From Auxenochlorella pyrenoidosa (Eukaryota; Chlorophyta; Trebouxiophyceae; Chlorellales; Chlorellaceae), in assembly GCA_001430745.1 (NCBI GenBank), contig KQ482051.1:80021-119794 (forward strand): DNA of 39,774 nt, given 5' to 3'. Below the pieces are notes generated by a model that worked only from the letters and a program-made list of their open reading frames with translations, did no database searches and had not been told where the DNA came from. Shown here piece by piece: positions 1 through 11,200 of the stretch (positions are counted from its first letter, which is position 1; every line of letters starts with the position of its first letter). The translations under genes were made by a program, and so were the position numbers.

Positions 1-269
1 GGCCGGAGGCGCGCACGCGGGCGGGGTGGGCAGGGTGGGCGGGGCGGGCCGGCGAGCATGGTGTGGAGGCGCAGGTTGGCTGGTTGGCGGCGGTCGAGGG
101 AGGCACAGGGGGCATGCCAACGAAGGCGCCCTGCAGGGTTGAGGCGCAGGTGACCATGCCGTAGCGGATGCTGCTGCCGAGGCTGCCACTGAAGCACCAG
201 TCGGCGCACCAGCCAGTGTGGCAGCCGAGTCAACAGGGCACCCTCCGCCCGCTGCCCGCCGCCCTGCAG
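1..269 (+). other. upstream sequence of the first gene, no exon assigned
   Basis: The frame of the first clear exon is closed by stops at about 154 and 193 and no convincing exon is visible before the acceptor that ends at 269 (CTGCAG). The first Cys pair of the PHD finger encoded just downstream must come from an earlier exon, either outside the window or missed here. I read this stretch as intron, possibly with an unseen small exon. A read-through from about 196 would give a C-x3-C pair, which spaces poorly for a PHD finger. Confidence 0.4.
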
Positions 270-3200
270 CGAGCTGGGCGCCGACCTGGAGTGCTGCTGC
301 TGCGACCGTCTCTTCCACCCGCTGTGCCTGCACTACCCGGCAGTGTCGGCGGCTGAGCTGCCAGGGGGCGCCTGGGCCTGCCCCTGCTGCGGGGAGGAGC
401 AGCAGGTGGGCTGCACGGACTGGACGCTGGTTGGTCGGGGGGTGCAGGGGCCTGGTGGGGCGCGCAGATGTTGCGCACTGGGCTTGTGGCAGCATAGAGC
501 CGGGGCATGCCCTGGGACATCCAGGTCCCGAGGGCTGCCAGCCCCCTGCAACCCCGGCTTCAAGACATCCGCGAAGCAGTCACCCTGCAGCCGCCCCTGC
601 TCTGCTGCGCTTTGCTGACCTGGTGTCCTGCAGGTGGGGCAGGCCCGTGAGGAGGCGGGTGGCGAGGCGGGGGAGGCCGGCGAGGGTGCCGCCGCCGACG
701 TGGAGCGCATGGGCCTCACCCCCGACTGGATCATTGTGAGGCCGCCCTGCCGTACAGCGCATGCATGGCCTCTGGCTTCATGGATGCGCGCGTCCCCCGC
801 CCGCCCGCCCCGCACCCCGCCGCCACCACCACCACATCCTGCCTGCCGACATGTGCTTTATGTCCTTACGCCCGCCTTGCCCGACATGTTCCTGCCAGCA
901 CCGTCCCACGCGCGGCGCATGCAATGTCACCCCGTGCATGTGCGCACCCCCACCCTGCCTGGTCCCCCCCTTGGCCCTTGCCAGGAGGCAGCTGCGTTCC
1001 GGGTGTTTGGGCTGGCGCGCCCCACCGCTGCCCAGCCCTACATCGCGGGCCTGCTGGACCCCTGCACCAACTCCAAGCTGGCGCCCAACATCCCGGCCGA
1101 GAAGCTGTATGACAAGCAGGTGAGGCGCTGCCCGGCCTGAGCCCCAGCGGCCTGTTCCCAGTAAGCAGGCAGGCAGGCACTTGTGGCGCGCCTGCAGCGG
1201 CGGCGGCGGCAGGTGGTGCCGCGCGGCCGGGGCGCTGCCGTGACCCGTGCCCCCCGCTTCCCCGTCTGCGCACCCAGGACAACGGGCTCAAGCTGAGCAA
1301 CAGCTGGGAGGGCCACTTTGTGCTGCTGAACCCCGACTACCGCGCCCAGGCGAGCCTCAAGGGCTGGCAGCCAGCCGTTGTGCACCCGGGGGCCGCGGGC
1401 AGCTGCGGTCCAGGGCACCTGCTCAGCAGCAGGGGGATGGTTGCATTGGCTCACCAGCTGTGCCGGCCTCACGGCGCGGGCCCCGCAGGTCCAGTGGCGC
1501 TTTGTGAACCGCGCCATTGACGAGGTGGAGAACGGCCAGGTGGGGCCCCCAGCTGCCCCGCGTCTGTCCTGAAACGGCGGCAGGCCGCCGCCGCGCAGCC
1601 CCTGTACACTCACAGTGGTGTCAAGCCTCGCCCCTGGGGCTGTGCGTCCCTGGCTGCTGCGCCAGCCGACATCCGGCTGTGCCCCACGCGCTGCGTGCAG
1701 GTGCCCGCTGTGGTGCTGGTCTGCCGCAACTCCACCGACACCGGATACTTCCAGGTGGCCTGCTGGGCAGGGCAGGCAGGGTTCTTGCCTGGAGGGCGGC
1801 TTGCAGCACGGGTCAACACCCATGGAAGGGCTCACTCCTGTGGCGCCACTTGTGCTTGCTGTGCTGCTGCCCCGCCGACCGCCCTCCTCTCTGCGCCGAG
1901 CTGCTGCAGCGTCTGCGCCCCTACCCGCGCGTGCTGCTGCGCCGGCTGTCGGCGCGCTTCAAGGGTGAGGGCGGGGTTGCGTGAGGGCGCCACACATGCA
2001 GCTGTGCGAGAGTGGCGGCTGGCCACCTGCCTCGCCGTGCCGCAACTGCGGGTGCCGTTTGTGGGTTGCTGCTGATGACACAGCCGCGCCCTGCCCACCC
2101 CTCTGCCCTGCAGACTATGACAAGACGCCCATCGGGGTGGGCACACCCCCGCACCCCCCGCAGCCGGGCCGAGCGGGCCCTGATTGACTGCCCTGCATCC
2201 TCCTGGGCAGCCCCGTAGGGAAGGCTCGACGGCATTGCTGCCCCCTCGCCTCAGAAATTGCCCACTTGTGACCCAAACACCCCCCCCAACCCGGCCTTGC
2301 AGTTTGGCATCGCCGTGTTCTGCATTGCCCCAAAGGCCACTGCAAGGTGGGGGAGGGCCCAGGGTTCAGGGCGTCTGGCTGTTGGTCCCCGGCTGATCAG
2401 CCACTGGCGCGTCATCACCGGCATGACCGCCGTGCCCGATGCTCCACTTGTCGACTCGCCAACCCGCTGCGCCGGCGCTTTACGCGCTGCAGGGACCTCT
2501 ACTGCCGTTTCTACGACGCATTTGAGTCCATGGGCGAGCCCAACATCCCCGTGGATCGCGCCATCATGCAGGCAGGGGGGGCTGCGCAGCAGAGGTCTGC
2601 ACGCAACCCTGCGCCGCGCTGCGCTGTGCTCTGCGTTCGGGCTGTTCATGCCGTGGTGCCTGGCCTCAATCCCCGGCTGTAAGTGTGAGCTGCAAGCCTG
2701 CGCCCACGCCCTCCAAGCCTCCACGCCGCTCAACAGCTCTGGCGCCTGCGGCCCTAGCCCTACTGCCGCACCGCTTCGCTCAGGACACAGGCGCCTGCGC
2801 ACTTGTTGTTGCCCGCTGCCCGCAGAGCGACGCGTTTTACGGCCTGCTGGACCGCCTGCGCGAGTATGCGGCCGTGCACCACCGCGACCACTGGGTGCAG
2901 GTGGGGGCGGGTGGGCGCTGGGCACGCTGTCTGCAGGCCGCAGGAGCTGTCATCTGCGGGTTCAGCTTCTGCGTTTCTGCAAGTGCCCATCGCAGATGGA
3001 CAGAGCACGGCTGGGCGGCGGCAGCATGGCGGCATTATGGAGCTGGTTGAGCCAGACTGCCTGCCACCCTGGCAGAAGTGCCCGGCAAAGCTGCTCACAG
3101 CCACCCAAAGCCACGCCATCCGGCTGCACATGTCAAGAGAGAACGCGCACGCAACCTCCAGACCCCCTGCCTGCGCCCCCGCCTGCAGTGCACCGCGTGC

Positions 3201-6200
3201 GGCAAGTGGCGGATCGTGGACTTTCGCTCGGCGCAGGAGGTGGAGGGGGACAGCGAGTGGACGTGCAGCATGCTCAGGCGAGCGCCGTGCGCTGCTGCCC
3301 TGCACCAACAGGGCCCCTGACCGGTGCTGCTGCCCCCCTCGGGCCTGCAGCGCTGACGATAGGAGTGCAGGACGGGGCAGGGAGCGGCCTCCCGTTTGGG
3401 GTGTGTGTGCAGTTTCTCACTGGCTGGCTGTGTAGCCAACTGCCCCACCTTTAACTGCACTGCCCTGCTGTTTTGCCACTGCCAAGCCTGCCTAATCCGG
3501 ACTGCCAATGCCTGCAGGCCGCCGTTTACCAGCTGCCAGACACCCCTTTCTAAGAACGAGCTGGTTGGCGGGCACTATGCCGCCGGCGGTGCAGACTGGG
3601 CTGGCGGCGAGGGTGGCGAGGCAGCGGCAGCGGCCACCAGCGATGGGCCAGCTGGGCCTGGAGAGGGCGTGGAGGAGGAGGGTCCTGCAGGGCCTCCTGC
3701 AGATGAGCCAAAGCTGCCCGCAACGTCGGCAGTGCCAGCCGAGGACAGCACTAGCATGCTCACTGCTGGAGAGGAGGAGGCTGCCAGCGGAGCGTGCGGA
3801 TGTGTCAGCGCACAGCTTGCAGCTGCTGATGGCCTGGACACAGGGACGGCAGGTGCAGGCGGCAGCGGCGGCAGCTGTGCAGTGCGGGGCGCCGGCAGCG
3901 ATGAGAGCGGCGCACGTGACTGCGAGGCTGCATGGGAGGAGGCGGGCTGGCAGCATGGCAGTAAGCGCCAGAAGGTTGCTGGCTGCCCTGCCCCTGATCC
4001 GCCACCCGCAGCGCTGGACCAGCAGCAGCCAGCAGACGTGCTGGCACCTCCGGCCGATGGCCGACCAGGCGGAGAGCCCATGCCCTGTGTTCTGCCTAGC
4101 ATGGCAGTGGAGGCAGCACCCTGCAGCCACGCCTCCACGGTGGCAGTTGTGGCAGCTGCCTCCACAGCGCCAAGCACAAGCCAGCGGGCGGTGGATACAG
4201 CAGCTGGCGAGCTGGATGCATCCCTGGCGGTGCGTAAGGCTGGCGGGCTGCCAGCTGAAGCACTTGCAGAACCTGCTGCTGGAGGAGCCGAGGTGGCGGC
4301 ACCGCAAGCTGCCAGCGCGGCGCTGCCTGCAGCTGCGCACCCGGGCCCCGCTGCTGCCACGACTGTCGGCTCGATCCAGGCAGCGGCAGAGGCAGCAGTC
4401 AGCCCTGTTTGCGACTACCGCTCATGCACTGTCGATGCCAGCCATGCTGGTAGCGCTGGCTGCCATACACAGGCTTGCGCAGCAGCGGTGAAGCTGGAGG
4501 AAGGGTGGGGGCGGCAGCAGGCAGGGGAGCAGCGGCAGAAGCGGGGGCGGCCAGAGCCAGAGCAGCAGCCAGAGCCAGAGCTGGAGGCCAGAGCAATTGA
4601 CCGCAATGCAAAAGAGCCGGCCCTGGCAGAACCACCTGCAGCTGCATCACTGCCAGCAGCAACAGCAGCAGCCCAGCCTCTTCCGGTGCCTGTTGCTGCA
4701 CCGCGCATGGCAGCGCCAGCATCGGCACCACCAACAGTTGTGGCTTCAGCGGCACGAACCACTTCATTGGCAGTGCCAGACCCAGCCGTGCCAGTGTGTA
4801 CGGCAGCCCCTCTGGCTCCGGGGCCAGCATGCCCAGCACCTGTCCTCCCAACCGTTGCAGAGGAGGGGGCTGCAGGTGCATCAAGCCCTGGCTCCCCCTC
4901 TGGCGTGGGCATCTCTTTAGTGGACACGCCGCTTGCTGCCAGCGCTGCCCAGCGCAGGGCGCAGCCATTCTCCCCCCGTCCAGGCGGCTGCAGCAGCACC
5001 AGCACAACCGGCGCGTTTGCACCCGCGCAGCCCGTGCCACTGCTGGCGCCGCAGCCTGCACTTGCGGCTTTTGGGCAGGCAGCCCTGCCGGTGCTGCCTG
5101 TACCCCAGCCATGGCAGCCAGCAGGCATGCCACTGCAGTCACGGCAGCAAAGGTACCAGGCGCGGCTGGCGCAACGGGAGGAGCAGCAGAGTCTTCCCTG
5201 GAGTCTGCGCCGACGCAGCGCAGCGAGCGTCGCAGCAACAGCGGCAGCTGCAAAGGAGGAGGAAGAAGCAGATGGGGGCGACGAGATGCCGATGCCTGTG
5301 CCAGCCGCGACCAGGCTGCAGCCCCTCCCGCCGGCCTTCCTGCCTGCAGGGCTAGCAGCCGCAGGCGGCACCAGCCCTGGGTTGCGCCCTGTGTTCCTGC
5401 TGCCGCTCATGCCACAGGGCATGCAGCCGCAGCTGCCGCTGCCAGCAGGCGGCAAGCCTGGGCAACCGCCAGCAGCAGCCATGGCGCAGCAGCAGCAGCA
5501 GCAGCAGATGGCTGCTTACATGCGTCTCATGCAGGCTCAGGCACTCCACTTGCAGGCGCAGGCTCGGGCCTGGCCGGCCCCGCCGCTGCCGCTGCCATTG
5601 CCGCTGCCGCTGCCGTCACCGTCGGCGGAGGCAGTGCAGCAGCCACTGGTGCAGCAGGTACGGCCTGGGGACCCAATCCCGCCGCCCCCGCCCCTGGAGT
5701 GGCTGATGCAGTCAGAGCAGGCTGTTGAGGCAGCCTCTGCTGCACCTGCAGGGGGAGCGGCTGCTCGGGCGTCCGCAGCAGCAGAGCCAGCGCCAGGGGC
5801 AGATGAGTCTGCGGAGCAACAGGGCGAGGAGGTGGGGCAGAAGCAGCCAAAGGCTCGCGGCGTGAGGCCGCCAGAGGACTTGCTGCCGCCGCTGCCCAAG
5901 CCGCGGCCCAAGCCGCCTCCGCTGCCGCCGCCTGCGCCTCTGCCGGTCATCCCCAACCCGCTGCCCCCGGCCTCAGAGGTGCTGCAGAGTAGAATGCGGG
6001 CTGTCCGGTTGATAACAGTTCTTCCCCATTGAAAGCTGGGTGCTTCTGCTGTCCGTGCTTGGCTTGCTTCCCTCCCCAGCGGCACTAGATGCTGGATGCC
6101 TTCTCTTGCAGAAGCAGCCGGCAGGTTCCGCTCCCCGCCGCAGGTTGTGTGCGCCGACACGCTGCAGCGGCTGGTGCGCCTGCCGCCCCGCAACATCAGC

Positions 6201-7748
6201 CTGGACTCTGAGGAGCAGGAGGGGGGCGCCCAGGTGGGCGGGTGGGGCCGTGGCTGACCCCCCCGAGCAGTCCTCGCTCACTGGTGGGCAAGAGGTAGGG
6301 CCAGGGCCCGCCATCAGCCCTGGCCGCCCCAACCTCAGGGCCCGGGGGACGTGTGCAGCACCACTGAGCGTGCCCCGCAAAGCCCCAGCTGTTGCCACCC
6401 TGGGTGCTCCTTCCTCGCTGGCCGCAGGTGCTGACGGCGCTGGAGCTGGCGAGGCAGGCGCGCATCGCCGCCAACCGCGCCTACCTGACGGGCCTGGGCC
6501 TGGGGCCGCAGGCCATGAATGCCGGGCTGGTGAGCCGCTGCCCTCCCTCCAGCCCTATGGCGCTAGGGCAGGCCTGGCATGGGTGCCGGGTGGAGGCGGC
6601 AGTCTATTCGAGCAGAGCCGTGAGATTGTTGGCCTTTGCACTCAATAGGAGGAACAAGTCAGAACTACAGCCGGACGGCCCAGGCACCCAGTTTCTCGAC
6701 CAGCCAGGCTGACGGGCCTTGACGGAAGCTGCTTTGCCTTACACCTTCCGGGTCGACCCGCGATATGCCCTCCCTCTTGCCGCTGTCCGCTGGCCGACTA
6801 GGAACCAACATGTGTCTGTGCGTCCTCCTTTGTGCCTGGCAGGTGCCGCCGCTGGCGCCCAACGACCCCGTCATGCTGGCAGCTGCCCGGGAGCTGGCCA
6901 CCCGCGCAGCAGAGGAGCAGGGTCGCCAGCAGGTGCGACTGGGCAGCGAGGGTGACAGATGGGAGGTGCTGCCGTGCAGCACACTGCCTGCATCACTTGC
7001 ATGCAGCTAGGGGGCTCTGCAGGGGCTGGCAGCGTGGGTGCACGGGCCAGATGCGGCTGAAACGTGTGCGCCAGCTCCACAATGTGGCATGCGCTTCCAC
7101 TGGCATCTGCCCTGCCCACCATGGCTCAGCGGCACCTGCCCCTCCCCCCTGCAGCTGGAGGAGGTGCGTAGGCGCTACGAGGTGGCGCGGCGGCGGCGGC
7201 AGCGCGAGGAGCCGCGCCTGCTGGCCACACTCCGGGAGCTGCAGGTGGGGCCAAGTTCCCGGGCTGGTGCAGGCGGCAATCGATTGACATTGCGATTACT
7301 GAGCTCGCGCATGTGGCGTGTGGGAAGGGGTGCAGGAAGGCAGGGTTGGGTGAGGCCGGCCATGTTGCTGTGCTCCGACACAGGCTTGCAGCCGTCTGAT
7401 GGTGGGATGACTGCTCGACGGCTGCACAGTGTCAGCCTGCAGACAGTCTGTGTCGCCGATAACAGGCTGCCCCTGCACTCTGTACCCTGCCCCTGCCCCT
7501 GCCCCCTGCACCCACCTTGCACCTGGCTCGAGCCCTCCTCGCAGGGCGAGGAGGCGGCCGCCTGGCAGCAGCTGCAGCAGGCGGAGCGGGCGGCCGAGGA
7601 TCTGCAGCACGAGCACGAGCTGCACATGCAGCTGATCGCGGGGGACAGGGAGGGGGGTGCGCTGCGCCTGCAGGCAGATGGTGCGCAGGTGGCGGACAAA
7701 GTGGTGGGAGTGGCGGCGGCTGGGGATCTGGACAGCAGCGAAGTTTGA
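270..7748 (+). CDS. PHD finger / Dam-like adenine methyltransferase / CW zinc-finger protein (5' incomplete)
   Basis: Probable nuclear chromatin protein, about 1,330 residues visible. Exons: 270-405, 634-735, 985-1119, 1278-1349, 1489-1539, 1701-1754, 1910-1964, 2114-2136, 2303-2346, 2493-2571, 2826-2900, 3189-3277, 3518-5988, 6112-6233, 6428-6529, 6843-6932, 7155-7244, 7545-7748; all phases agree. Order of parts: second half of a PHD finger (CCCCDRLFHPLCL, then WACPCC); a domain resembling phage-type Dam methyltransferase (LLDPCTN, FVLLNPDYRAQ, VLVCRNSTDTGYFQ, FGIAVFCIAPK), spread over seven exons (985-2346); a CW zinc finger created by the 2900/3189 splice (HWVQCTACGKWR ... EWTC); a long Ala/Pro/Gln-rich exon; and a charged helical tail with ERAAEDLQHEHELHMQL near the end. 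PHD and CW fingers usually read histone H3 tails, so the inferred role is DNA adenine methylation, or a non-catalytic derivative, directed to chromatin. The catalytic NPPY is NPDY here. The domain order is read directly; the enzymatic role is inference. Confidence 0.8.
985..2346 (+). other. Dam-like N6-adenine methyltransferase domain (seven exons)
   Basis: After splicing this gives about 145 residues. They follow the order known for the phage/prophage Dam family: an LDP(A/C) strand, a short DGL-W-G step (here NGLKLSNSWEGH), the motif IV strand ending NPPY (here NPDY), a helix with W and charged residues (QWRFVNRAIDEVENG), a hydrophobic strand followed by T-D-T-x-[WY]-F (here STDTGYF), then RLSARF and a last strand (FGIAVFCI) matching the conserved ending. 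One exon is only 23 nt (2114-2136), and the intron after NPDYRAQ uses a GC donor. Fold assignment is by motif order only and needs a profile search. Confidence 0.7.
3518..5988 (+). other. 2.47-kb low-complexity exon (Ala/Pro/Gln-rich)
   Basis: A single open exon of 823 codons, dominated by Ala, Pro, Gln, Glu and Gly, with a seven-residue Gln run from CAG repeats (5487-5507) and an alternating Pro-Leu tract (about 5581-5617). No domain is recognisable. The sequence is probably disordered and may act as a transcription-type activation or condensate-forming region. The first about 20 codons complete the CW finger (RPPFTSCQTPLSKNE). It ends at donor A|GTAGAA, giving phase 1 into the exon at 6112. 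Confidence 0.75.
5487..5507 (+). repeat. (CAG)7 coding microsatellite, poly-Gln
   Basis: Seven perfect CAG codons in frame within the long exon of the methyltransferase-like gene, between Met-Ala and Met-Ala-Ala. Likely length-polymorphic. Confidence 0.9.
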
Positions 7749-8232
7749 CAGGCAATGTCTGGTGCATAGTAGTATTCATTTATGCCAGGGTTGTCCATCC
7801 TCCCGTTACTTTGTAAGTGTTTGGACCATGAAAGTGTGTGCACATGAACACGGTGGGATGCGCTCCACCCTGGCCCACTGTGGCCTGCTCTTGGCACACC
7901 GAGAGCGAGCAAATACACCACCGCTGCACATCATCCCTACCTGGGCAAGGAAGCAGCTGCCTGAGAGCATCTGCAGCAGGTGGAGCAGGCATTGGAATGA
8001 TGCAAGGCCATGGTGCCAACACCGGCCGGCCGCCTCGCCACGTCAGCGGGCATGCATTGATACCCCTGCAACAACCACATCTCCAGCAAATACTGCACCA
8101 AGCTGCGCAAGCTCGTTTCAATCTCCTTTGGGAGCCGCCAGGCCGCTCGGGACTGTATTCCGGTCTTGCCGGCCGCCTTGTGCGAGAAACAAGGCGTCAT
8201 CGCCACGATCGCTGTAGATCGTAATACAAAAT
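7749..8232 (+). other. intergenic: 3' UTR with TGTAA signal, then synthase promoter
   Basis: A TGTAA polyadenylation signal lies at 7812-7816, 64 nt after the stop of the methyltransferase-like gene. The remaining 400 nt carry no coding frame with gene-like features and should hold the promoter and 5' UTR of the isopropylmalate synthase. I saw no TATA box I would defend. Confidence 0.6.
7812..7816 (+). terminator. TGTAA polyadenylation signal
   Basis: Green-algal-type signal 64 nt downstream of the stop codon at 7746-7748. Confidence 0.65.
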
Positions 8233-11200
8233 ATGCAACCAGCCCTTTTGCAGCGGGTGCAAGCCCCTGGAGCCGCAGTAGCCCGGCCGTGTTCACGGCA
8301 GCGAGTGCGGTGCAGTGCCCGAGCCGACGCCCCAGAGGAGGGCGAGCAGCGGCCCCCGAGGCCTTTGTACGTTCCCAACCGCATCGACGACCCCAACTAT
8401 GTGAGAACCCTAGCCGTGCAAACAGAGCTTGGCGTCTGAGCCGGCTGTTGTGGACAGCTCCCGACCACCTTGAGACACTGCGAGCCGATGCATGCAAAAT
8501 GGGTTGCTTGCGAGCGGCTCAACCGTTGATCGCCGCCTGCTGCCGCAGCGCCGCCCTTCCTCAGGCTTGAGCATGCGAGGCTGGCTTGGCTGCTGCACCA
8601 CCTGCCCCTTGCTCATGCTCTTGGCAACCACGCTCACCCCTGCAGGTGCGCATATTCGACACCACGCTTCGTGACGGCGAGCAATCGCCTGGCTGCACTC
8701 TCACCAGGTGCGGCTCGCCCATGCGTGTGCACAGTGCCGCATGCACTTGCCCACCCAGGCGCAGCGAAACTCAATGCCTGTTTGCCTGAGTGTTGGTGTC
8801 GCAGCGGTCTTCGAAATGTTTTACAGCGATCCATGCTAGGATGTCCCGCCTGCCTGGCCTGCCTTGCAGCAAGGAGAAGCTGTCCATCGCCAAGCAGCTG
8901 TACAAGCTGGGTGAGCGTCGGCCGCTGCCCTCGAGGGGCGGGGCCAGCGTTGGGTGCAAGTTCTGTGCCAACCACACGCTTCATGCTTGCTGCACGTCGC
9001 TTGCGTCAGCTGGTTGGGCAGGCCGCTGCACAGCAGGGTGAGCCCGCCCCCCTTGCCCCGCCTGCCTGCCCTTTGCCTGCAGGGGTGGACGTGATTGAGG
9101 CCGGCTTCCCGGTGGCCTCCCCCGACGACTTTGAGGGCGTGCGCTCCATAGCCCAGGAGGTGGGGCCCAGCCCGCGCCCAAGGCCCGCCTGTGCACCTGG
9201 CCTCGGGCGCACACGAGCCGCAACAGGCCCGCAGCCTGGTTAGCCGCCGGCACCTAGGGATGGGCGGCTGCGCGGGCATGACGGGTTGCTGCGCCACTGG
9301 CGACTGTGCGCATGCTGCATGCCTGCGCTCTGCTGGACGGCCCTGCACCTGCCACCACCACTCAAACACTCCTGTCCACCCGCCGCACCCCTGGGCCAAC
9401 CCCCCCCCCGGCCGCGTGCGGCAGGTGGGCAACACCGTGCGCGACGACGGCTACGTGCCCGCCATCTGCGCCTTTGCGCGGCCCTGCGACGGCGACATCC
9501 AGCGCGCCTGGGACGCGGTGAGGCCGCCGGGCGCTGCCCCCGCCCCTCCCTCCCCGCCGTCTGCGCCTGCGCCTGGGGCGGCGTTTGTATCCCAGCCCCC
9601 GCCTCAATGCCCAACGCTAGCTGCGCAGTGGGGCGGGGATTCCACGTGCCAGCCCGGCGCCCCCACCCATGGTGCAGGTCAAGTTTGCGCGCTTCCCCCG
9701 CGTCAACTTCTTCATCGCCACCTCGGGTGAGCCCCGCCCCGCAGGCCTGGCATGCAACGCTGCGCCGGGCGCCGGCCTGCGGGCGCCTGCAGGCGGCTTG
9801 CTGACGTCGTTTGCATCGCGCGCGCGCCCCGCATGGCTGCCTGTGCTCCACCCCTGGCGCCCCCGCCCATGCACCCACGCCGCAGAGATCCACATGAAGC
9901 ACAAGCTGCGCATGACCGGCGACCAGGTGCGCAGCGACTGCCCGCCCTCCCAGGCCCGGCCCGGCGCAGCCCAGCCCAGCTCAGCCCGGCACGGCCTGCA
10001 TGGGCACAACATCGATGCAGCGACGCGCCTCGTACTTGCGCGTGCCGCTGCGGTCGTTGAAGCATGCATGCATCCCCCGTCCTCGTGTGTTGTGCGACCC
10101 CGCAGGTCACGGAGACGGTGGTGGGCGCGATCCGCAACCTGCGGGCCATGGGCTGCACGGACATCGAGTTTACGCCCGAGGACGCAGGCAGGGCCGGGCG
10201 TGCAGGGCAGCGTCTGGGCATGAGCTGTGCGCCCACACGGCTCCCTATCCAAGGAGTGTCAGATTCTGCAGCACGCTGGCAGCACTCCCCTGGCGTGCAG
10301 CCCGCTCCGCCAGGCCAGGCGCTCAGTAGGCGCCCCTTTCGATATAAAGCTTCCTTGATCCCTGCCCCCCGCCCCCACCAACTACCCCCTGCCCCATCCC
10401 ACCACACCCACCCACACACACACCCACACACACCCGCAGGCCGCTCCGACCCCCTCTTCCTGTACGAGGTGCTGGGCGAGGCCATCCGGGCGGGGGCCAC
10501 CACGCTCAACATCACCGACACCGTGGGCTGGTGCCTGCCCCATGAGTTCCTGGTGCGTGCCCCGCAACCGCAACTATGGCCAGCCACGCAAGTCTAGTTC
10601 CCAAACACGTGGTTTTCAGTAGTTTTCGAGATGCCGCCTCCTCCCTGGCGGGCCGTGCACAGCGCCGACCGCTTCGAGCGCGCGCTCATCCCTGGGGATG
10701 TTGCGGGGCGCCTGCCTGCGCGGGGCCCCCGCTCGCTCACCCCCCTGGCTGCCCCCCCGACGCCCGCAGTCCCTCATCGCGGGCATCAAGCGGAACGTGG
10801 AGGGCATAGACGACGTGGTGCTGTCCTCGCACTGCCACAACGACCTGGGGCAGGCCGCCTCCAACACGCTCATGGGTGGGCGGGAGGGCGGGCAGGCGGG
10901 GTGCTGCAAGCGGGTGGGCGGGAGGGCGGGGGCGGCTTGTGAGCGAGTGGTCCGCCGCGCCGCTGCGTTTGGCAGGCAAGGCGTGTCTGGACTGCGGTGC
11001 GCGTGCGTGGGTGTGGCCTGCTGGGCGCGCCGCCCTGCTCGCACTGGTCCCCGCGGGCCTGTTCCCAGAGCTCAGCCGCTGCCGCCGGGTTGGCAGAATT
11101 TCAAAGAAGTAAGAAACCTTGAAAGAAACCAAGGAGTCAGTCTCAGCCCTGGCCGGCGCCGCCGCACTTTGGCCCCTGCTGCAGCGGCGGTGGGGGGCGC

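Noticed and set aside
2258..3454. 398-codon plus-strand frame over the methyltransferase locus
   Set aside because: Different frame from the exons that encode conserved motifs and runs through clear introns; kept the spliced model.
4399..5482. Two long minus-strand frames of 284 and 355 codons
   Set aside because: Mirror images of the Ala/Pro/Gln-rich exon; repeated Ala and Pro codons are stop-poor when reversed.
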